A stretch of DNA of 64,000 bases. Source: Photorhabdus australis DSM 17609 (GTDB lineage Bacteria > Pseudomonadota > Gammaproteobacteria > Enterobacterales > Enterobacteriaceae). Of this stretch, positions 7,582 to 15,603 are shown in pieces. The translations under genes and the position numbers were made by a program. Position 1 is the stretch's first letter. Each line of letters starts with the position of its first letter. The notes below the pieces were generated by a model. It saw only the letters and a list, made by a program, of their open reading frames with translations, ran no database searches and was not told where the DNA came from. Location: the NCBI RefSeq assembly GCF_000711895.1, contig NZ_JONO01000012.1, positions 1 to 64,000 of the forward strand, in the 5' to 3' direction.

Positions 7582-8586
7582 TTATCCTCGTATAATAGTG
7601 ATCCATTGACCATTTTTAAGAAATTGAATGGGACTCCAATATAACGTCTCAGCGGAATAATCCCTGTCTCTATTATAAAACCCAGTTAACACATTAGGGC
7701 CGTGATATTCCAATACACCACCCGCTCCTATTTGTACTTCAGCACCAAGACGGATGTTAGTGATGTAAAGACTATTGCATTCTTCTTTTGTATATGCTCC
7801 CAAGTTTCCAACAGAGGGGGGATTTGATGTATTATATTCCCTGGTCCAAGGAGTCCATGGTAAATCATGATATTGGCTGCGTGTATATACCCGGCTGCTA
7901 TTATAAATAAAATAGCGTTGAATGATTCCAGCAGCTTTCAACACAATAAGCGAACCAGCAAGTTGTTCAGGGTAATTAGCACCATTTTGAGCATGAATAT
8001 TATAATCTTGATAATAAACACCTGGTGTTTTGTAATCGTCTAAATTTGCTTTATCACCTAAATAAATAGCTTGACTATTAAAGATATCTTGAGAAGTAAT
8101 ATCGATATCTCCAGATAAAGCCTTCCCATTTATCTTACGGATTCCTGTAATATATCGAAAATCGGATTCCGTTTGTGTATACACTCCAATATCTCCGGCA
8201 GTCGGTTTATTCAGTGTATTATATTCCCTGGTCCAAGGAGTCCATGGTAAATCATGATATTGGCTGCGTGTATATATCCGACTGCTATTATAAACAAAAT
8301 AGCGTTGAATAATTCCCGCGGTTTTCAACACAATAAGCGAACCAGCCAGAGGTTCAGGATAGTTGGTACCCGTTTCTGCTGAAGCATTAGCATATTGAAC
8401 ATAAACTCCTGGTGTTTTGTAATCATCCAGATTGATTTTCTCAGGGATAGCTATCGCCTGCCCATCAAAAATATCCTGAGAAGTAATATTGATATCCCCA
8501 GCCAACACCTTTCCGTTCACTTTCCTGCTATTAGGTACTGCATTTTTCGCTAAATTTACTGTTTCCAATAAACCAAGATTTTTCAA
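7582..8586 (-). CDS. Silent tail-fibre C-terminal cassette with two pyocin-knob-like repeats
   Basis: About 334 codons without a real start: the first possible codon is a TTG inside crossover site C, where the frame encodes KNLGLLE. Two tandem ~129-residue units each contain GDI(N/D)ITSQDIF, NLDDYKTPGVY, NYPE.LAGSLIVLK.AGIIQRYF and YTRSQYHDLPWTPWTREYN. This is the pattern of the knob domain in R-type pyocin fibres. The C-terminus (ETLYWSPIQFLKNGQWITII) is distinct. It is an alternative receptor-binding tip, with its own chaperone gene downstream. It lies convergent to the other cassette within the B-C segment. Confidence 0.85.
   Translation of the reverse strand: MKNLGLLETVNLAKNAVPNSRKVNGKVLAGDINITSQDIFDGQAIAIPEKINLDDYKTPGVYVQYANASAETGTNYPEPLAGSLIVLKTAGIIQRYFVYNSSRIYTRSQYHDLPWTPWTREYNTLNKPTAGDIGVYTQTESDFRYITGIRKINGKALSGDIDITSQDIFNSQAIYLGDKANLDDYKTPGVYYQDYNIHAQNGANYPEQLAGSLIVLKAAGIIQRYFIYNSSRVYTRSQYHDLPWTPWTREYNTSNPPSVGNLGAYTKEECNSLYITNIRLGAEVQIGAGGVLEYHGPNVLTGFYNRDRDYSAETLYWSPIQFLKNGQWITIIRG
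7835..8325 (-). repeat. Near-identical DNA direct repeats inside the fibre cassette
   Basis: Blocks beginning at 7835 and 8222 (offset 387 bp, 129 codons) are almost identical for about 100 bp, including TATTCCCTGGTCCAAGGAGT in both. They encode the YTRSQYHDLPWTPWTREYN part of the two knob repeats. The DNA-level identity suggests recent duplication or gene conversion. Confidence 0.85.
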
Positions 8587-8588
8587 AA
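8563..8588 (-). other. gix/cix-like invertase crossover site C
   Basis: Minus-strand site with core AAATCTTGGTTTA then TTGGAA; one core base differs from site A (C to T). It is inverted relative to site B, so B x C recombination would flip 6.4-8.6 kb and exchange the cassette present at B. Confidence 0.78.
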
Positions 8589-8649
8589 CTCACTATGCTG
8601 TGAAATATCCGAAAGAATAGTCTCTTATTAGCACTCGGCAGGGTTACAT

Positions 8650-8787
8650 GTGGGAAAAATTAGCTATATTCGGGTGTCAACAAATGACCAGAACGGTGAT
8701 TTACAGAGAAATATGTTGATATGTATAAATTACAATCTATTTTTGCAGGAAAAATCTGTAAAAAAAACAATTGATAAGCAGAGGTAA
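8650..8787 (+). pseudogene. Decayed second DNA invertase, N-terminal fragment
   Basis: A GTG-started frame gives VGKISYIRVSTNDQNGDLQR and about 25 more residues before a stop. It matches the N-terminus of the intact invertase at 5723-6295 closely, including the catalytic Ser, for ~35 residues, then diverges; the rest of the gene is gone. It starts 62 nt from site C, as the intact gene starts 63 nt from site B. The upstream DNA is also similar (AATAGTCTC in both). The remaining stretch up to 8989 holds only the Ogr-type site and the FI promoter. Confidence 0.82.
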
Positions 8788-8900
8788 AAATTCCCAACAA
8801 TAAGAAATATGCATTGACTTATAGAAGCTCCATTTCCTGCTATCTATAAAACACTTACATTTAAATTCTTAGATAAAACAATAAATTAACCAACCTGATT

Positions 8901-8918
8901 TGTATCATCTGCCATACA
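8901..8918 (+). promoter_or_regulatory. Ogr/Delta-type activator site upstream of FI
   Basis: A TGT-N12-ACA dyad (TTTGT...ACATT), 72 nt before the FI start. A transcription start ~55 nt downstream would fall near 8965, just after AACATA-like -10 sequence. Confidence 0.65.
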
Positions 8919-8989
8919 TTTCTAATCGAATGATTTAATAACTTGGATACCTCAACATAGCGGGACACCTTAATAGGAGAACCGCTAAT

Positions 8990-10162
8990 ATGGCACAAGA
9001 TTATCATCATGGCGTCCGTGTACAGGAAATTAACGAAGGTACACGCACCATCACCACAATTAGCACAGCTATTGTTGGTATGGTCTGTACTGGCCCTAAA
9101 GCAGACGCAGAAGCTTTTCCATTAAATACCCCGGTTTTGATTACTGATGTTTCTATGGCAATTGGCAAAGCGGGTGATGCCGGCACATTGCCTCAGGCAC
9201 TCAAAGCTATCGCAGACCAGGCTAAACCCGTTACTGTTGTTGTCCGTGTAGAACAAGGTGAAACGGAAGGTGATACCACCACTAACATCATTGGTACTAC
9301 GACGAGTGAAGGTAAGAAAACTGGCATGCAGGCATTGTTGGCAGCACAAGGTCAATTAGGTGTGAAGCCACGTATTCTGGGGGTTCCTGGGCTGGATACA
9401 AAAGCTGTTGCTGTTGAACTGGCGAGTATTGCACAAAAACTAAGAGCAATGGCTTATATCAGTGCTTATGGTTGTAAGAATAAAGAAGAAGTTGCTGAAT
9501 ATCGTAAAAACTTCGGTCAGCGAGAAGTGATGCTGATTTGGCCTGATTTCTTGAGTTGGGACACTGTTTCCAAAAAAGAAGCTACCGCCTATGCTACTGC
9601 CCGTGCACTGGGCTTGCGGGCAAAAATTGATGAAGAAACCGGTTGGCATAAAACGCTGTCAAACATCGGTGTCAATGGTGTGACTGGTATTTCAGCAGAC
9701 GTATTTTGGGATCTTCAAGATCCAGCAACTGATGCTGGTTATCTAAATGAAAAGGGTATCACGACACTTATCCGCAAGAACGGATTCCGTTTCTGGGGTT
9801 CCCGTACCTGTGCTGATGATCCATTGTTCCAGTTCGAAAGTTACACCCGTACTGCTCAGGTACTGGCTGATACCATGGCGGAAGCACATATGTGGGCAAT
9901 CGATAAGCCACTGACTGCTTCACTAGTACGAGACATTATCGAAGGTGTTAACGCCAAATTCCGTGAATTGAGGTCCGGGGGGTACATCATTGATGGCCAG
10001 TGCTGGTACGACGAAAATGCCAATGATAAAGACACCCTGAAAGCGGGTAAATTGACCCTCGATTACGACTACACACCTGTACCACCACTGGAAAACATGA
10101 TGTTACGCCAGCGTATTACAGATCGTTACCTGATGGATTTCGCGAAAAGCATAAACGGCTAA
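8990..10162 (+). CDS. FI: Contractile tail sheath protein gpFI
   Basis: A 390-residue sheath subunit, close to P2 FI (396). The start [19 protein letters not shown] and the internal [31 protein letters not shown] and [16 protein letters not shown] segments are hallmark FI sequence. A good ribosome site (TAGGAGA) precedes the ATG. It polymerises around the FII tube and contracts to drive it through the target envelope. First gene of the plus-strand late operon FI-FII-E-T-U-D. Confidence 0.96.
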   Translation: MAQDYHHGVRVQEINEGTRTITTISTAIVGMVCTGPKADAEAFPLNTPVLITDVSMAIGKAGDAGTLPQALKAIADQAKPVTVVVRVEQGETEGDTTTNIIGTTTSEGKKTGMQALLAAQGQLGVKPRILGVPGLDTKAVAVELASIAQKLRAMAYISAYGCKNKEEVAEYRKNFGQREVMLIWPDFLSWDTVSKKEATAYATARALGLRAKIDEETGWHKTLSNIGVNGVTGISADVFWDLQDPATDAGYLNEKGITTLIRKNGFRFWGSRTCADDPLFQFESYTRTAQVLADTMAEAHMWAIDKPLTASLVRDIIEGVNAKFRELRSGGYIIDGQCWYDENANDKDTLKAGKLTLDYDYTPVPPLENMMLRQRITDRYLMDFAKSING

Positions 10163-10172
10163 GGGGACACAG

Positions 10173-10688
10173 ATGGCATTACCTCGCAAACTTAAATACT
10201 TGAACTTGTTTAATGACGGCAATAGTTATCAGGGAATAGTGGAAGAACTTATTCTGCCTAAGCTGAGTCGTAAACTGGAAACCTATCGTGGCGGTGGAAT
10301 GAACGGTAGCGCGACGGTGGACTTGGGTTTGGATGAAGGTGCATTGGATGTTGAATTTACTCTGGGAGGTATGGAAGCTCAGCATTATCGGCAGTGGGGA
10401 ATAACTAAAGCCGACGGCGTAATGTTGCGTTTTGCGGGTTCCTACCAGCGCGATGATACCAATGATGTGATTGCTGTTGAAATTGTGATGCGTGGCCGCT
10501 TCCATGAGTTTGACCATGGTACTTATAAGCAAGGGGATAACACCCAGACCAAAATCAGTGCTAAAAACACCTATTTCAAACTGACGTGGGATGGTGAAGT
10601 TCTGATCGAAGTGGATACCGTTAACATGGTTGAAGTTGTTAATGGTGAGGATCGTCTGGCAGATCATCGCCGCGCTATGGGTCTTTAA
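10173..10688 (+). CDS. FII: Tail tube protein gpFII
   Basis: A 171-residue tube subunit, the same size as P2 FII (172). MALPRKLKYLNLFNDGNSYQ and KLSRKLETYRGGGMNG are typical of the N-terminus, and the family pattern continues to DRLADHRRAMGL. It builds the inner tube ejected on contraction. It follows FI by 10 nt with its own ribosome site (AAGGGGAC). Confidence 0.96.
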   Translation: MALPRKLKYLNLFNDGNSYQGIVEELILPKLSRKLETYRGGGMNGSATVDLGLDEGALDVEFTLGGMEAQHYRQWGITKADGVMLRFAGSYQRDDTNDVIAVEIVMRGRFHEFDHGTYKQGDNTQTKISAKNTYFKLTWDGEVLIEVDTVNMVEVVNGEDRLADHRRAMGL

Positions 10689-10714
10689 TCTAATCGGATA
10701 AACAAGGTTGAACC

Positions 10715-11032
10715 ATGACAGAAACACTCATTACTCAAAACGACGAGCAGCGCACAATCGTATTAGAAGAACCACTTGCACGTGGTAATAGCAACATCAC
10801 TGAAGTGGTGGTGCGCAAACCTAACAGTGGAGCGCTGCGTGGTGCTCGGCTACAGGCTTTGCTGGAGATGGATGTGGACTCAATGATGTTAGTTTTGCCA
10901 CGTGTTACCACTCCTGCTCTCACTAAAAGCGACCTGTTGGCAATGACACCCGGCGATCTGATTAATCTCAGTGTTGAGGTGGTCAATTTTTTGTTACCGA
11001 AGTCGGCGAAGTCCGGTTTCCAGGCCGACTAA
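10715..11032 (+). CDS. E: Tail assembly protein gpE (unshifted form)
   Basis: A 105-residue protein matching P2 gpE (MTETLITQNDEQRTIVLEEP). It acts with its frameshifted form as a tape-measure chaperone in P2-like tails. The zero-frame product ends at 11032; the slippery heptamer at 10987-10993 allows a second product. Confidence 0.9.
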   Translation: MTETLITQNDEQRTIVLEEPLARGNSNITEVVVRKPNSGALRGARLQALLEMDVDSMMLVLPRVTTPALTKSDLLAMTPGDLINLSVEVVNFLLPKSAKSGFQAD

Positions 11033-11166
11033 CTGTAGATGACTTGGTGGCAGATATTGCCACCGTTTTCCACTGGTCTCCGGCAGTGACAAGTGAAATG
11101 TCACTGCCGGAATTACTGGACTGGCGACATCGGGCCATCTTACGAAGTGGTGCAGAAAATGAGTAA
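10715..11166 (+). CDS. E+E': Tail assembly protein gpE+E' (-1 frameshift product)
   Basis: The heptamer T TTT TTG at 10987-10993 sits in zero frame as AAT TTT TTG, the arrangement used by P2 for -1 frameshifting. Reading resumes at 10993 and continues in the -1 frame (VTEVGEVRFPGRLTVDDLVA ... ELLDWRHRAILRSGAENE) to a stop at 11164-11166, giving about 150 residues; P2 E+E' is 142. The LLDWRHRAI.RSG ending is typical of the E' domain. The product overlaps the gpT start by 8 nt. This mirrors the G/GT chaperone pair of siphophages. Confidence 0.88.
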
Positions 11167-13579
11167 TACACAGTTACAGCTTAAATTGGTAATACAGTCC
11201 GTTAATAAGCTGACCAGCGTCTTGAAATCCGCACAGCAAAATAATAAAAGGTTGGCGGATTCCATCCGGCAAAACCGTGGTGAACTCAAGCAGTTAAATC
11301 AGACTTGGGAAGCAATTAAACCTTATTCTGCTCCTGAATATGCGCAGGAAACTGCGCAACCCAGTAGCAACAAAGAAGAAAATCGTAGTGAAAGCCGTTA
11401 TAGCAAAGTAAAAGATTTGCGTGATCGTATTAGCCAACATGGCGCTAATGCGAAGTTGGTAGGCGTTAAGATAATGACAACCAGTAAAAACTTTCTGATG
11501 CCGGGTTATGATCTTAATGCTCAGATGTCTAAAATTCAGGCACAAACTAATATTGAAAAAAACTCTCCTGAATACACTATGTTGCTCAACCAAAGCCGTG
11601 AGTTGAGTAAAAGCACCGGGGTTGCTGCCAGTCAGATTGCACAGGGACAGAGCCTTTATGCATCCAAGGGTTATTCCCCTGATAAGATAAAGAATATGAT
11701 GCCCGGTACGGTATTAATGTCGCAGGCAAGTGGTACAGATTTTGCTGAAGTGGTTGATATTATTACTAATGTATTGGAAGGATTCAAATTACAATCCGAA
11801 GAGATGAGCCATATTAGTGATGTTTTAACAGCAACATTCACTGGTTCAAAAACGACGTTGGCGACATTGGGTGACACCATGAAATTTGTCGCTCCGACAG
11901 CGACTTCTTTGGGGATTGATATTGAAACCGTTGCAGCAGCGATAAGAAAGCTGAGTGACACCAATATACAAGGAAGTGAAGCTGGAGAGATTCTGAATAG
12001 TGTGCTGGAACGGTTGGCTGAACCACCTAAAGCTGCTGCTACTGCATTGGAAAAACTTAATATTAAAACTCGTGATGCTAAAGGTAATTTACGCCAATTA
12101 CCCGATATCCTCGTTGAACTGGATGATAAAACTCGCTCAATGAGCAGCAAACAACGTACAAGTTATTTCACCGCAATTGGTGGTGAAAAGGCCGCACCTG
12201 CTTTGGATGTGTTGGTAAATCAGGCAGGGCAGGGAGGATTGCAAGCTTTTATCGCTAAATTAAAAAATGTTCAAGGGGAATCCCAAAAAGTTGCATCAGC
12301 AATGACGAATAGCCTTACCGGTGATATTCAAAAGCTTAATGCCGCGTGGAGTTATCTGGGCGTTCAGACATTTTCCGGTGTAGAAGGTCCTTTGAGAGAA
12401 GTCACTCAGCAAGTGACAAATGTTGTTAATAAAGTAAGTGAATGGATGAAAGCTAATCCTCGGCTGGCTGCAATGCTTGCGACTATCACGATGGCTATCG
12501 GAGGGATGTTAACTGTTTTTGGTGCATTAGCGCAGGTGATAGCTTCAGTATTACTTCCATTAGCTGTAGCGAAATATAGTCTTATTCTCTTTGGAAGCAC
12601 TGGTGTGAGAGCGTTTGGATTAGTTGGAAATGCTCTGAAAGTGTTGGGAAGTACCATGATGATCGTTGGTCGTCTGATGATGGCTAACCCAATCCTCGCT
12701 ATTGTTGGTTTGATTTCTATGGCGGCTGTTTATATTTGGCAAAATTGGGAAACGTTGGGGCCGAAATTTTCTCAGCTTTGGGAAAATATTAAAATCAGCT
12801 GGAGTGAGAAATGGGAATCAATTAAACAGAGTGCGTTGCAAATCTGGGAGAATATTAAAACTAATATAAGTAATGCCTGGGAATTAGTTAAACAAAATAC
12901 ATTGGATATCTGGGAGAATATTAAAATATCGATCTCGGATAAATGGAATGAAATTATTAATGATGTAATGAATCTGCCCAGTAAATTTAAAGAGGTTGGT
13001 ACAGCGATAATTAACAGTTTGTTGGAAGGGATTAATGAAAAATGGGAGGCATTGAAAAATAAACTGACTTCATTGTCTGAGTATATCCCTGATTGGATGA
13101 GGCCAAGGGAAGATATTGCAAAAGGTGCCGGTAATAACATGGCTCCTAATGTCAGTTCGGTTCTGCCTAAACACGACAAAGGTGGAATTATTCCTGTTGG
13201 TGGATTTGGTATTGTTGGTGAATATGGACCGGAGATTGTAACTGGCCCTGTTAATATTATTAGTCGACGTCAGACGGCTAAACTTGCAGCCGCTGCTGCG
13301 TTTTCTTTAAGTGTAATGGCGCCTTCTGCGGCAGCCAGAACAGCACCGTTGCATATTCAGAGTTTACCTGTTCAGGCGTATCCACAGATTCAGGAGAAAA
13401 CAGAGAAGCGCCAGGTACAGTACCTTAGTGAATCCCCGGTCTATCATATAAATATCTATGGCGCTCCAGAGCAGTCTGCGCAGGATATCGCTGCAATGGT
13501 TAGGCGCGAACTGGATGATCGGGATCGTAAACAGCAAGCTCGTTTACGCAGTTCATTCTCTGATAGAGGAGAATTCTAA
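11159..13579 (+). CDS. T: Tail tape measure protein gpT
   Basis: An 806-residue tape measure (P2 gpT 815). Start MSNTQLQLKLVIQSVNKLTS at 11159 overlaps the E' stop; an upstream in-frame ATG at 11093 lies inside E' and is not used. It has an N-terminal coiled coil (~10-90) and a TMP core (LSKSTGVAASQIAQGQ, then ISDVLTATFTGSKTTLATLG). Hydrophobic segments follow at ~450-540. A run of W-rich ~20-residue repeats comes next (LWENIKISWSEKWESIKQ, IWENIKTNISNAWELVKQ, IWENIKISISDKWNEI). Its length sets tail length, here near P2 size. Confidence 0.94.
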   Translation: MSNTQLQLKLVIQSVNKLTSVLKSAQQNNKRLADSIRQNRGELKQLNQTWEAIKPYSAPEYAQETAQPSSNKEENRSESRYSKVKDLRDRISQHGANAKLVGVKIMTTSKNFLMPGYDLNAQMSKIQAQTNIEKNSPEYTMLLNQSRELSKSTGVAASQIAQGQSLYASKGYSPDKIKNMMPGTVLMSQASGTDFAEVVDIITNVLEGFKLQSEEMSHISDVLTATFTGSKTTLATLGDTMKFVAPTATSLGIDIETVAAAIRKLSDTNIQGSEAGEILNSVLERLAEPPKAAATALEKLNIKTRDAKGNLRQLPDILVELDDKTRSMSSKQRTSYFTAIGGEKAAPALDVLVNQAGQGGLQAFIAKLKNVQGESQKVASAMTNSLTGDIQKLNAAWSYLGVQTFSGVEGPLREVTQQVTNVVNKVSEWMKANPRLAAMLATITMAIGGMLTVFGALAQVIASVLLPLAVAKYSLILFGSTGVRAFGLVGNALKVLGSTMMIVGRLMMANPILAIVGLISMAAVYIWQNWETLGPKFSQLWENIKISWSEKWESIKQSALQIWENIKTNISNAWELVKQNTLDIWENIKISISDKWNEIINDVMNLPSKFKEVGTAIINSLLEGINEKWEALKNKLTSLSEYIPDWMRPREDIAKGAGNNMAPNVSSVLPKHDKGGIIPVGGFGIVGEYGPEIVTGPVNIISRRQTAKLAAAAAFSLSVMAPSAAARTAPLHIQSLPVQAYPQIQEKTEKRQVQYLSESPVYHINIYGAPEQSAQDIAAMVRRELDDRDRKQQARLRSSFSDRGEF

Positions 13580-13581
13580 TT

Positions 13582-14049
13582 ATGATGGCAGCACTGGGTT
13601 TATTTGTTTTTATGTTGAAAACCACGCCATATCAGAGTCTGCAATATCAGCAGTCATGGAGACATGCTTTTAACAGCCGTATCGGACTTCGGCCTGCCGG
13701 GCAATTTCTGGGGCCGGATAACGACACAATGATACTTTCAGGCTCGTTATATCCAGAAATTACTGGTGGTCGTTTATCATTGGTGGCTCTACAGGTTATG
13801 GCTGATAGCGGTAAAGCCTGGTCCTTTATAGATGGTAGTGGTACGGTTTACGGCATGTTTATCATTGAGAGTATCGATCAGACAAAAACGGAACTTATGT
13901 CGAATGGTGCTGCTCGCAAAATTGATTTTACTTTGAAATTGCGGCGAGTTGATAGTTCCTTGGGTGAAATGTTCGGTGATCTTCAGAACCAGTTCTCCAT
14001 GCTTACAGAAAATTTGGTGGGTAGAGTCAAAGAAAGAGGTATTGGATGA
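13582..14049 (+). CDS. U: Tail terminator/completion protein gpU
   Basis: A 155-residue P2 gpU-family protein (P2 159), with LFVFMLKTTPYQSLQYQQSW, then ESIDQTKTELMSNGAARKID and FTLKLRRVD. In P2-type tails it is a tail completion/baseplate-hub associated component. It starts 2 nt after the T stop and overlaps D by 4 nt (ATGA). Confidence 0.93.
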   Translation: MMAALGLFVFMLKTTPYQSLQYQQSWRHAFNSRIGLRPAGQFLGPDNDTMILSGSLYPEITGGRLSLVALQVMADSGKAWSFIDGSGTVYGMFIIESIDQTKTELMSNGAARKIDFTLKLRRVDSSLGEMFGDLQNQFSMLTENLVGRVKERGIG

Positions 14050-15119
14050 TGTCTGAATTTGACAGGGTTCCAGAAAAAGGCAGTGCACCGGGATTTCTTC
14101 TGGAAATTGATAATAAAGATATCAGCGGGCGCATTCAATCGCGCCTGATATCACTGACGATGACGGATAATCGCGGTTTTGAGGCCGATCAGCTTGATAT
14201 TGAACTGGATGATGCAGATGGAAGCTTGATGTTACCTTCTCGAGGTAATGTGATTTCATTGGCATTAGGGTGGCGTGATCAGCCCCTTATCGATAAGGGA
14301 CGTTTTACTGTGGATGAAGTTGAGCACAGTGGAACACCGGATAAATTAACTATCCGTGCCCGTAGTGCTGATTTTCGTGAATCTCTCAATATGAGACGTG
14401 AAGTATCTTATCATGAGAAAACGATAGGTGAGATTGTCCAGACTATTGCTGCCAGAAATAATCTTACCGCTGATTTGCATAAGGATATAGCGAAGGTATT
14501 TATTAATCATATCGATCAGACAAATGAGTCTGATGGCAGCTTTCTTACCCGGTTGGCAAATCAGGAAGGGGCAATTGCCTCAGTAAAAAATGGCAAATTG
14601 ATATTTATTCGGCAAGGGCAGAACAAAACAGCTAGCGGTCAAGTTATCTCTGCATTAGTGATCACTCGTCGGTTAGGGGACAGCCATAATTTTACTCTGT
14701 CTGATCGTGAGGCTTATACCGGCGTGGTGGCAAATTGGTTGGATACCCGTAAACCGGAGAAAAAACACATTTTGGTAGTTCAACGAGGTACTGGTAGCTC
14801 AAAATCATATTTGATTGGTAGTAAGGATAATGTACTGGAGCTTTCCCGTGTTTATGCTGATGAAGCCAGCGCTAAGCGTGCTGCCAAAGCTACTTGGGAA
14901 AAAATACAACGTGGTACGGCGACATTTTCAATTCAACTAGCTCAAGGACGTGCAGATCTTTACCCCGAAGTACCGATAAAAGTCATTGGCTTTAAACCTG
15001 AAATAGATGAAACAGAATGGACGTTAACAAAAGTTACTCACACGATGAATGGATCGAGCGGTGGTTTTACAACGGCGCTGACTCTGGAATTAAAAATTGA
15101 TGATCTCGATATGAAATAA
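14046..15119 (+). CDS. D: Baseplate hub protein gpD
   Basis: A 357-residue hub protein of the P2 gpD / late-control family (P2 387). VPEKGSAPGFLLEIDNKDIS, LISLTMTDNRGFEADQLDIE and DESDGSFLTRLANQEGAIAS-like motifs define it; TLTKVTHTMNGSSGGFTTAL is the usual C-terminal signature. It forms the trimeric hub that carries the gpV spike. Last structural gene of the operon; ogr follows after 75 nt. Confidence 0.95.
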   Translation: MMSEFDRVPEKGSAPGFLLEIDNKDISGRIQSRLISLTMTDNRGFEADQLDIELDDADGSLMLPSRGNVISLALGWRDQPLIDKGRFTVDEVEHSGTPDKLTIRARSADFRESLNMRREVSYHEKTIGEIVQTIAARNNLTADLHKDIAKVFINHIDQTNESDGSFLTRLANQEGAIASVKNGKLIFIRQGQNKTASGQVISALVITRRLGDSHNFTLSDREAYTGVVANWLDTRKPEKKHILVVQRGTGSSKSYLIGSKDNVLELSRVYADEASAKRAAKATWEKIQRGTATFSIQLAQGRADLYPEVPIKVIGFKPEIDETEWTLTKVTHTMNGSSGGFTTALTLELKIDDLDMK

Positions 15120-15194
15120 TTATTCTTTAAATAAGACCTTGTTGCTATATTGTTCGCGAAATGAGACTTCATGTTTTAGTTAAGGGTAAGAAAT

Positions 15195-15416
15195 ATGATC
15201 AAGTGTCCTCTTTGTGGTAAAGCTGCTCATGCACGCAGCAGCTTTGAGCATTCCAGTCAGACAAAAGAACGTTACAACCAGTGCCAAAATATTAATTGTG
15301 GAGCAACCTTCGTCAGTCATGAAACATTTGTTCGCTTTATTTCCAAGCCGGGTGAAGTGGTCAGTGTGAAACCACATCCCAAAGAAAAGTCTAAAACTCA
15401 GTTGAATTTAGCTTGA
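15195..15416 (+). CDS. ogr: Late transcription activator Ogr/Delta
   Basis: A 73-residue zinc-finger activator the size of P2 Ogr (72). Cysteines lie at CPLCGKAAHARSS and QCQNINCGATFVSHETFVRF, giving the family's C-x2-C...C-x4-C zinc site. It binds TGT-N12-ACA sites and recruits RNA polymerase to late promoters; three such sites precede X, V and FI here. The presence of a full-length ogr suggests the locus is still regulated. Confidence 0.93.
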   Translation: MIKCPLCGKAAHARSSFEHSSQTKERYNQCQNINCGATFVSHETFVRFISKPGEVVSVKPHPKEKSKTQLNLA

Positions 15417-15443
15417 AGAGTCACAAGTTAGCTGTAAATGTTT

Positions 15444-15466
15444 GCCACCGATAGGTGGCTTTTTAT
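15444..15466 (+). terminator. Terminator after ogr
   Basis: Stem GCCACC / GGTGGC with GATA loop and a run of five T. It ends the tail locus. Confidence 0.85.
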
Positions 15467-15603
15467 TGTATTTCCGATTTTCTATAACATGACTAAATAT
15501 CTTATGAATAGCTAATAAATTCACTTGCGTCTCCGGCTATATTTTGTCAGCTTTAGTGCAATCAGAATTTCTGAACAACACTCACCAAGGCAGGACAATA
15601 ATG

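Noticed and set aside
10179-10727. 182-codon minus-strand ORF opposite FII
   Set aside because: It is fully antisense to a well-recognised tube gene and has no protein-like motifs.
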